This document shows positions 30,577 through 37,080 of a stretch of 42,140 nt of DNA, in pieces. Location of the stretch: positions 1 to 42,140 of the forward strand of contig CAZIKB010000053.1 of assembly GCA_964539665.1 (NCBI GenBank), written 5' to 3'. Numbering within the stretch: position 1 is the stretch's first letter; each line of letters starts with the position of its first letter. The stretch comes from CAZIKB01 sp964539665 (GTDB taxonomy: Bacteria; Zhuqueibacterota; Zhuqueibacteria; Oceanimicrobiales; Oceanimicrobiaceae). The position numbers and the translations under genes were made by a program. The notes under the pieces were generated by a model. It had not been told where the DNA came from. It made no database searches and saw nothing but the letters and a program-made list of their open reading frames with translations.

Positions 30577-33170
30577 CTGATAAGAACGACAACGAGCTTC
30601 AATTACAGATCCAGTATCGCCTTATAGAGGAACTCTCAGCATCGGAGAAGCGCTATCGAGAGCTGGTAGAGAATCTGCGCGAGGTTGTATTCAAATGTGA
30701 TGAAATTGGGTGCTTAACCTTTCTTAATCAGGCATGGACGGAGATTCTCGGATACTCGATTGAAGATTCTCTTGGGCGTGCTATCACTGATTTCATTTAC
30801 GATCAAGACCGGAAAGTAGGAATTGCCCTGATAACTAAGCAACAGAGCGAGAAGTTTACACAGAAACAGAAAGAGCTGCGTTTTTATCATCGCAATGGCA
30901 ATTTGATGTGGTTAGAGTTATCCTTACAGTTGAGTAGGACCGAAGGTACGGTAGGCTCTTTATACAACATCACTGAGCGCAAGCGGGCGGAAGATGTGCT
31001 GCATCATGCCAAGAAAAAACTCGAACAAAGTATTCAAGAGCGCACACAGGAACTATCCAAGAGCAACAAAGATTTAAAAAAGGAAATCACCGAGCGCAAA
31101 CGAGCCGAGAAAGACTTGCGTAAAGCGAAAGCAGCCGCCGAGACCGCCAACCTCGCCAAGAGCGAATTTCTGGCCAACATGAGCCATGAAATCCGCACGC
31201 CGCTTAACGCCATTATTGGCATGACCGAATTAACCCTCGAGACTGAATTAAGCTCGGAACAGCGCGGGTTTCTCAACGTGGTGCAATCCTCTTCTGAAGG
31301 ACTTCTCAGTTTAATTAATGATATCCTTGATTTCTCAAAGATTGAAGCTGGACAATTGGAGCTTGAGAACATCGACTTTAATCTACACGAGGTTGTTGAA
31401 AGAGCCGTCGAAATATTTAGTATGCGCACTGAGGCAAAAGGCCTCGAGCTCCTCTGTTACGTCGAACCAGGTATCCCCACAAATGTCGTAGGCGATCCGA
31501 CGCGGCTGCGTCAAGTGCTGGTGAACCTGTCCGGTAACGCCATCAAGTTTACCGAAGAAGGCGAAGTCGCTGTGGAATGCAGATTTGGGAATCCGAAAAG
31601 CGTAAAACGTAAAGCGAAAAGCGACATTCGCAATCCGCAATCTGAAATCCGCAATCCGAATTCGGTTGAGTTGCATTTTGCAGTTCGCGACACCGGCATC
31701 GGTATCTCAAAAAAGAACGTAAAGAAAATATTCAAGAAATTCTCGCAGGCTGACACCTCCACCACCCGTAAATTTGGCGGTACTGGCCTGGGCTTAAATA
31801 TCTCCAAGGCGCTGGTGGAACTCATGGGTGGGAAGATGTGGGTCGAAAGCCAAAAGGGCCAGGGTAGTATTTTTCAGTTTAGGTTGAATTTACACATCGG
31901 CAAAGCAAACGCCGAAGAGCCAGATTATGACTATCCGGATTTCAAAGAGCTTACCATCCTGGTGGTAGACGACAACGAGACCAACCGCTTTATTCTACGG
32001 AAAACCCTCGCAGCCTGGGGGTTTCAAGTAAGAGAGGCGCAAAGCGGCGCGCAGGCGCTGGCCATTCTCAAAGAATCTAAGGCGTCAATTAACCTGATCA
32101 TTCTCGATCAACACATGCCGCAAATGGATGGAATTGAATTGGCGCGCAAGATTAGAGAGCAGGCGCATGGTGAAGATATAAAAATGATCATGCTTTCCTC
32201 TGTCGGCGGTCTCAAATCCGAATTAAAACGAGAGTTGAACATAGCCGAAGCGATTACAAAGCCGGTAAAACAATCGAAACTGTTTGATATTCTATTGAAG
32301 GTTCTACGATATCAAAATCATGAAGACGCAAACAAGATTAAAGTGGTCACCCCCGAACAGGCAAATGCGAAAGTAATTCAAAAAAGCATCCTACTGGTTG
32401 AGGACAACCCGGATAATCAGAGATTAGCCAGAAAGATATTGCAGAAAGCCGGCTATGTAGTTGAGGTTGCCGAAAATGGCCAACTGGCAGTAAAGGCGGC
32501 TGAGAAATTTCAGTATGATTTAATCCTGATGGATATTCAGATGCCAGTCAAGGGTGGGTTTGAGGCCACTCAAGAAATTAGAGAATTAGAGCGACACCGG
32601 CAAGCTGAAAGGGTGCCCATTATCGCACTCACGGCCCATGCTTTACAGGGGTATCGGGAGAAATGCTTACAACATGAAATGGATGATTATATCACTAAAC
32701 CGATTAAAAAGAAGATTCTGCTGGAAACCATCCATAAATGGCTAGATCCCCGACCGACTATTTTAGTAGTGGACGACTCTGAAGATAATCTGAATTTGAT
32801 GAAAAATTATCTCAAAAAGGAAGGAGGTTACAAACTGGTCTTTGCTCAGAATGGCCATGAAGCTGTGGATATTTTTAAGAAAAGGACGATTTCTTTGATT
32901 TTGATGGATATGGAGATGCCGATCATGGATGGGTATGAGGCTTCAACAGAAATCAGGAAACTTAAATATGGGAATGAGATTCCTATTATTGCTTTGACGG
33001 CTCATCAGGGGAAAAGCGAAATCAACAAGTGTCTGGAGGCCGGGTGTACAGCGTATCTTTCCAAACCTATAAGGAAGCAAATACTACTTGACGCGATTTG
33101 TGTGTCTTTAGGAGAGCTTGATGATAAAGAACCAATAAACCATTTCGCCGAAAATAAGCAATGGGAGTAG
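30573..33170 (+). CDS. Soluble PAS hybrid sensor histidine kinase with three receivers
   Basis: Protein of 865 residues without membrane segments. PAS domain about 18-130 (SEKRYRELVENL ... NITERK), coiled coil about 135-190, HisKA with H205, HATPase_c carrying the longest repeat tract of the window (31589-31665), and REC1, REC2 and REC3 with D512, D654 and D779. In REC2 the usual MPVMDG reads MPVKGG, so the residue after the phospho-site loop is altered although the Asp is kept. The start overlaps the stop of the cysteine hydrolase gene (ATGA), which implies equal expression and a shared pathway. The kinase core shares its tract and flanks with the 34233 gene. It probably responds to a cytoplasmic cue through PAS; cofactor not evident. 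Confidence 0.95.
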   Translation: MTDKNDNELQLQIQYRLIEELSASEKRYRELVENLREVVFKCDEIGCLTFLNQAWTEILGYSIEDSLGRAITDFIYDQDRKVGIALITKQQSEKFTQKQKELRFYHRNGNLMWLELSLQLSRTEGTVGSLYNITERKRAEDVLHHAKKKLEQSIQERTQELSKSNKDLKKEITERKRAEKDLRKAKAAAETANLAKSEFLANMSHEIRTPLNAIIGMTELTLETELSSEQRGFLNVVQSSSEGLLSLINDILDFSKIEAGQLELENIDFNLHEVVERAVEIFSMRTEAKGLELLCYVEPGIPTNVVGDPTRLRQVLVNLSGNAIKFTEEGEVAVECRFGNPKSVKRKAKSDIRNPQSEIRNPNSVELHFAVRDTGIGISKKNVKKIFKKFSQADTSTTRKFGGTGLGLNISKALVELMGGKMWVESQKGQGSIFQFRLNLHIGKANAEEPDYDYPDFKELTILVVDDNETNRFILRKTLAAWGFQVREAQSGAQALAILKESKASINLIILDQHMPQMDGIELARKIREQAHGEDIKMIMLSSVGGLKSELKRELNIAEAITKPVKQSKLFDILLKVLRYQNHEDANKIKVVTPEQANAKVIQKSILLVEDNPDNQRLARKILQKAGYVVEVAENGQLAVKAAEKFQYDLILMDIQMPVKGGFEATQEIRELERHRQAERVPIIALTAHALQGYREKCLQHEMDDYITKPIKKKILLETIHKWLDPRPTILVVDDSEDNLNLMKNYLKKEGGYKLVFAQNGHEAVDIFKKRTISLILMDMEMPIMDGYEASTEIRKLKYGNEIPIIALTAHQGKSEINKCLEAGCTAYLSKPIRKQILLDAICVSLGELDDKEPINHFAENKQWE
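31589..31665 (+). repeat. Compound GCGTAAA / CAATCCG repeat tract inside the HATPase_c coding region
   Basis: A first part with GCGTAAAACGTAAAGCGAAA units is followed by ATTCGCAATCCGCAATCTGAAATCCGC-like 7-mers. It encodes about 25 residues rich in Lys, Arg, Ser and Asn between the N box and the DTGIGIS box. A shorter version with the same order is in the 34233 gene. Confidence 0.8.
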
Positions 33171-33172
33171 AT

Positions 33173-33321
33173 ATGGCACGCATTCTAGTAATAGATGATG
33201 AGCCTCAAATAGAACGATGTTTAGGGAAATGCTAGAGGACAAAGGATACGAGGTTGTTGTTCCGGACGGTGGAGCGGGCTTGAAACTCTACCGCAATGAG
33301 TGTACAGATTTAGTCATTTAA
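33173..33321 (+). pseudogene. Frameshifted, truncated response regulator receiver
   Basis: With a GGGAG site upstream, the ATG at 33173 starts MARILVIDDEPQIER, a typical receiver N-terminus, but the frame stops at the TAG near 33233. One missing base near 33215-33217 explains it: the next frame continues MFREMLEDKGYEVV and ends TDLVI with a TAA at 33319. That is the point where the phospho-acceptor Asp would follow. So the gene has a frameshift and has lost everything from the Asp onward. It sits between the 30573 kinase and the lipoprotein gene, where a stand-alone regulator would once have served the operon. Confidence 0.85.
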
Positions 33322-33343
33322 TTTACAAAATCAAGGAGGCATT

Positions 33344-34225
33344 ATGAACAAGTTTGGATATCGGTGGGTAGTGTTCGTTCTTTGTACCACCTTTTTTGCC
33401 TGCTCTTCAATAAAGAATAGTAATGAAGACAGCCTATCAATTCTAAGAATCGGCATTTTGCCGGACGAAAACAAAGACCAACAGCGGGCGGTTTTAACGC
33501 CATTATGCCAATACCTTTCTGAAGAGATTGGCGTTCCTTATGAATTGATCATTCCGGCGACCTACAGCGAATTGGTGGACTTATTTCATAGAAACAAAAT
33601 TGATCTGGCCTATTTTGGTGGGGTCACCTTTGTGAAGGCAAACATTATGGACAATGCTGTACCTTTGGTTATGCGGGATGTGGATACCCGATTTACTAGT
33701 TACTTTCTGGTCAAGGCAAACAATCCAGCCACAGAACTTTCCCAATTCCAAGGCAAATCCCTTAGTTTTGGTTCCGAGTCGTCAACATCGGGCCACTTAA
33801 TGCCACGTTATTTTTTGGAAAAAAAGAATATTAACCCAGAGACTTTTTTCAGTAAAGTTCTATTCTCAGGAAAACATGACAAGACAGCTACCTGGGTGCG
33901 AGATAACGTGGTAGATCTTGGCGCAGCCAATTCGAAAATCATAAATAAGATGTTTAAAGATGGCAGATTAAGTAAAAATGATGTGCGCATTATCTGGGAG
34001 ACACCGCCTTACGCGGATTATGTCTGGGCGCTACGTTCTGTTTTTGGTAAATCAGTTCTGATAAAGATTCGGGATGCTTTTTTGAATCTCTCAGCAGAAA
34101 ACGAGGTTCATGCGAAAATTCTGAACAGCATAGATGCCAATAGTTTCCTTCCCGCTAGTGTTGACGATTTTTCATTGCTGAGAAAAATTGTCGAGAAGTA
34201 TAATCAGCGTGGCGTAACAAATTAA
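33344..34225 (+). CDS. PhnD-like substrate-binding lipoprotein
   Basis: Protein of 293 residues with an AAGGAGG site. The N-terminus is a lipoprotein signal with a lipobox-like FFAC, so C20 is the probable lipidated residue. The mature part matches the PhnD/phosphonate-type periplasmic binding family: LRIGILPDE at the start, a YSELVDLF segment, the DLAYFGG hinge motif, then SFGSESSTSGHLMPRYFL and a VDLGAANS segment. No ABC permease or ATPase gene is nearby. The gene is followed, after seven bases, by a kinase with a periplasmic helical sensor. Its likely role is thus to present a small periplasmic ligand to that kinase rather than to feed a transporter. Related orphan binding proteins can bind ligands other than phosphonates, so the ligand should not be assumed. 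Confidence 0.88.
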   Translation: MNKFGYRWVVFVLCTTFFACSSIKNSNEDSLSILRIGILPDENKDQQRAVLTPLCQYLSEEIGVPYELIIPATYSELVDLFHRNKIDLAYFGGVTFVKANIMDNAVPLVMRDVDTRFTSYFLVKANNPATELSQFQGKSLSFGSESSTSGHLMPRYFLEKKNINPETFFSKVLFSGKHDKTATWVRDNVVDLGAANSKIINKMFKDGRLSKNDVRIIWETPPYADYVWALRSVFGKSVLIKIRDAFLNLSAENEVHAKILNSIDANSFLPASVDDFSLLRKIVEKYNQRGVTN

Positions 34226-34232
34226 GAGGCAC

Positions 34233-36908
34233 ATGAAAATGAAATTGATTTTATGGGCTACTTCCATCAGTACGCATATATATTTGTTAATTGCAATTAT
34301 TCTGTTTTTGAGTGCATCCACGATTGGCTTTTTATATGTGCAGTTTATAAAGATCGAAAAATCTGAGGAGCTGGCAGGTCGATACCATCTTGGCTCCATA
34401 AAATACTGCGATCAGATTAATGAAGAAATTTGGCGCATTGAAAAGTCGGTACTGGAACAGGCTGTTTCTAAACAATTATTATTAAATAAACCGGGCCAAA
34501 AATTGGGCAATGAACAAAGCAAATCGTTTGATATAAGATCATCCCTATACATTATCGAGCAAAACCTAAACACAATTGTTAGCCTCCAGCGCACTTTCGA
34601 GCTTCCGGAATATGTAACTTTGGTAAAAAAGGCGGAGAAACAATTCAAAGCTTTACGGGCTAAGGTCGAAGAAATTGAATCCAGGGGAGAAGCGGTTGAC
34701 TCATACAGGCAAAATGCGGTTCGACCATTCCTGATTACCATAAACCAGTTACAACGATTGCATAGTGCAGCACATACAGCTTTGGCTGCCAAGTTACTTA
34801 CCGAAAAACGGCAAGACAACCGGAATCTCATTATCTTTGTTGTTGTATTGCTGAGCATCGGATTCTTGATGGTCCGCCGGATACTTGCTTCAGTTGGGAC
34901 CATAATCGCCAAACAGAAACAAGCAGAAGAAGCATTACACAAAGCCAAACACGCCGCCGAAGTTGCTAATCTGGCAAAAACCGAATTCCTCGCCAACATG
35001 AGCCATGAAATCCGCACGCCCTTGAACGCCATTATTGGCATGACCGAACTAACTCTGGATACCAGGTTAAATTCCGAGCAGCGAGGTTTCTTAAATGTAG
35101 TAGAAACTGCCTCTGAAGGACTCCTCACCTTGATTAATGATATCCTTGATTTCTCTATAATTGATGCCGGCCAATTAGAACTTGAACAGACCGAATTTAA
35201 TCTGAACGAAGTCGTTGAAAGTGCAGTGGAAATATTTTGCATGCGTGCTGAAGCTAAAGGAATTGAGCTGCTCTGTTACGTCGAACCAGGTATCCCCACA
35301 AATGTCGTAGGCGATCCCACACGAATGCGGCAAGTACTTGTGAATTTGACAGGTAACGCCATCAAGTTTACCGAAAAAGGCGAAGTCGTAGTGGAATGCA
35401 GATTGTGGGATCCGAAAAGCGTAAAGCGAAATTCGCAATCCGAAATTCGCAATCCGAATTCGGTTGAGTTGCATTTTGCAGTTCGCGACACTGGCATCGG
35501 TATTTCACAAAAGAAAATAAAGAAGATATTCGAAAAGTTCTCTCAGGCTGATACTTCTACGACTCGGAAATTTGGTGGAACCGGTCTGGGTTTAAATATC
35601 TCCAAATCCCTGATTGAAATGATGGGAGGAAAAATGTGGGTGGAAAGCCAGCCTGGCAAAGGCAGCATATTTCAATTTGAATTAATGCTGCCTATTGGTC
35701 AAGGCACACCAAAAGACACCCAATATATTTATCCAGACTTTAACAATATAACAGTATTGGTAGTCGATGATAACGAAACCAATCGTTGTATATTAAGAAA
35801 AACACTCACTGTTAGGGGATTTATAGTGAAAGAAGCGCAAAATGGATATGAGGCGCTTTCCATTTTGAAAGATTCCAAAACATCTATCAAGATAGCTATT
35901 CTTGATCAGCAAATGCCTGAAATGGATGGATTAGATTTAGCACGGAAAATTAAGCAGAATCCAAATTATAAAGATATAATAATTGTCATGCTTTCCTCAT
36001 TAGGAAGACTCAAGCCTGAATTGAAAAATGAATTGGACATAACGAAATACATTACCAAACCAGTTAAACAATCAAAACTCCTGGATATTCTCGCAGAGGT
36101 TTTACGAAATCAAAACCAGGATGAGGTCAGTCACATTAAGATTGTTCCTGTCGAAGAGGAAATCACGCAGCTTATCCCGCGCAAAATTTTACTCGTTGAA
36201 GATAACCTGGATAATCAAAAATTAGCTAAAAAGCTACTAGAAAATGCAGACTACCTTGTTGATGTTGTAGACAATGGGCAAATGGCGGTAAAGGCGGCTG
36301 AAAAATTTCACTATGATCTGGTTTTGATGGATATCCAGATGCCGATTCTTGATGGATTTGAGGCAACCAGAGCAATCAGGACTTGGGAGCAGAACCAAAA
36401 TGAGGAACGGACTCCCATCATCGCACTTACAGCACACGCATTACAGGGCTACCGCGAAAAATGTATCCAGCAGGATATGGATGACTATATTACCAAACCT
36501 CTAAAAAAGAAAAACTTACAGGAAACTGTTTCAAAATGGATTGATCCTCTGCCAACCATTTTAGTTGTGGAGGATTCAATCGATAATCGCAATTTGATTA
36601 AAAATTACTTGAAAAAAGAAAATAATTACAAACTGGTTTTTGCTCAAAATGGTCAGGAGGCGGTTGAGGTCTTTAAAAGTCGAACTATCTCTATGATTTT
36701 GATGAATATGGAGATACCGGTAATGGATGGGTATAGCGCTTCTTCAGCGATTCGGAAACTTGGAAATGGAGCAAAGGTTCCCATAATTGCTTTGACAGCC
36801 CATCAGGGAGGGAGCGAAGTAAAGAAGTGTTTAGATGTGGGGTGCACAGCCTCCATTTCTAAACCGATAAGAAAACAAAAACTTCTGGAAGTGATTCGTC
36901 AGAATTAG
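34233..36908 (+). CDS. Hybrid sensor histidine kinase with helical periplasmic sensor; third receiver has Asn at the phospho-site
   Basis: Protein of 891 residues. Membrane helix 1 (about 15-38), a periplasmic, mostly helical segment of about 155 residues (about 40-195) that looks like a four-helix bundle, and membrane helix 2 (about 197-215). A short linker then leads to HisKA with H258, HATPase_c with a repeat tract (35409-35464), and three receivers. REC1 (D558) and REC2 (D700) are normal. REC3 reads LMNMEIPVMDG, so the phospho-acceptor is N825, and its acidic pair is VVEDS; it cannot be phosphorylated in the usual way. The ATG follows a GAGG site just after the lipoprotein stop. A binding protein plus a helical-bundle hybrid kinase resembles TorT/TorS, but no HPt follows. 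The TAG stop at 36906-36908 is early relative to the next paralog, whose frame runs 15 or more codons further. Confidence 0.94.
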   Translation: MKMKLILWATSISTHIYLLIAIILFLSASTIGFLYVQFIKIEKSEELAGRYHLGSIKYCDQINEEIWRIEKSVLEQAVSKQLLLNKPGQKLGNEQSKSFDIRSSLYIIEQNLNTIVSLQRTFELPEYVTLVKKAEKQFKALRAKVEEIESRGEAVDSYRQNAVRPFLITINQLQRLHSAAHTALAAKLLTEKRQDNRNLIIFVVVLLSIGFLMVRRILASVGTIIAKQKQAEEALHKAKHAAEVANLAKTEFLANMSHEIRTPLNAIIGMTELTLDTRLNSEQRGFLNVVETASEGLLTLINDILDFSIIDAGQLELEQTEFNLNEVVESAVEIFCMRAEAKGIELLCYVEPGIPTNVVGDPTRMRQVLVNLTGNAIKFTEKGEVVVECRLWDPKSVKRNSQSEIRNPNSVELHFAVRDTGIGISQKKIKKIFEKFSQADTSTTRKFGGTGLGLNISKSLIEMMGGKMWVESQPGKGSIFQFELMLPIGQGTPKDTQYIYPDFNNITVLVVDDNETNRCILRKTLTVRGFIVKEAQNGYEALSILKDSKTSIKIAILDQQMPEMDGLDLARKIKQNPNYKDIIIVMLSSLGRLKPELKNELDITKYITKPVKQSKLLDILAEVLRNQNQDEVSHIKIVPVEEEITQLIPRKILLVEDNLDNQKLAKKLLENADYLVDVVDNGQMAVKAAEKFHYDLVLMDIQMPILDGFEATRAIRTWEQNQNEERTPIIALTAHALQGYREKCIQQDMDDYITKPLKKKNLQETVSKWIDPLPTILVVEDSIDNRNLIKNYLKKENNYKLVFAQNGQEAVEVFKSRTISMILMNMEIPVMDGYSASSAIRKLGNGAKVPIIALTAHQGGSEVKKCLDVGCTASISKPIRKQKLLEVIRQN
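35409..35464 (+). repeat. Compound GCGTAAA / AATCCGAAATTCGC tract inside the HATPase_c coding region
   Basis: A shortened version of the tract at 31589-31665, with the same flanking TTCGGTTGAGTTGCATTTT. It encodes SVKRNSQSEIRNPNS-type residues in the loop between the N box and G1 box. The length difference from the 30573 gene is an in-frame multiple of three. Confidence 0.8.
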
Positions 36909-37080
36909 GGAAAACCAGTGACTTTGACAAAGGATATGACACATATTTTAAATAAGGGAAATTTTTATTGAATAATATGATAAAAAAATCATCGCAAATA
37001 AGCTCGTGGGTTACGGTAAAACGCTTCCTAATTATTTTCTTGCCTTTGTCGGCACTGGTAGGCGGTATCGCAATTGTACT
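36861..37080 (+). repeat. Direct repeat, copy A: receiver end, gene junction and start of dCACHE kinase
   Basis: It matches 39626-39848 at about 90% by eye. It covers the last codons of a REC3 (AAACCGATAAGAAA on), the junction and the first about 37 codons of the next kinase. In this copy the former coding sequence after the TAG at 36906 stays open for about 20 codons to the TGA overlapping the TTG start. Confidence 0.85.

Noticed and set aside
33344..34225. Phosphonate or phosphite uptake operon
   Set aside because: Only a PhnD-like binding protein is present; no permease, ATPase or C-P lyase gene. The neighbour is a kinase.
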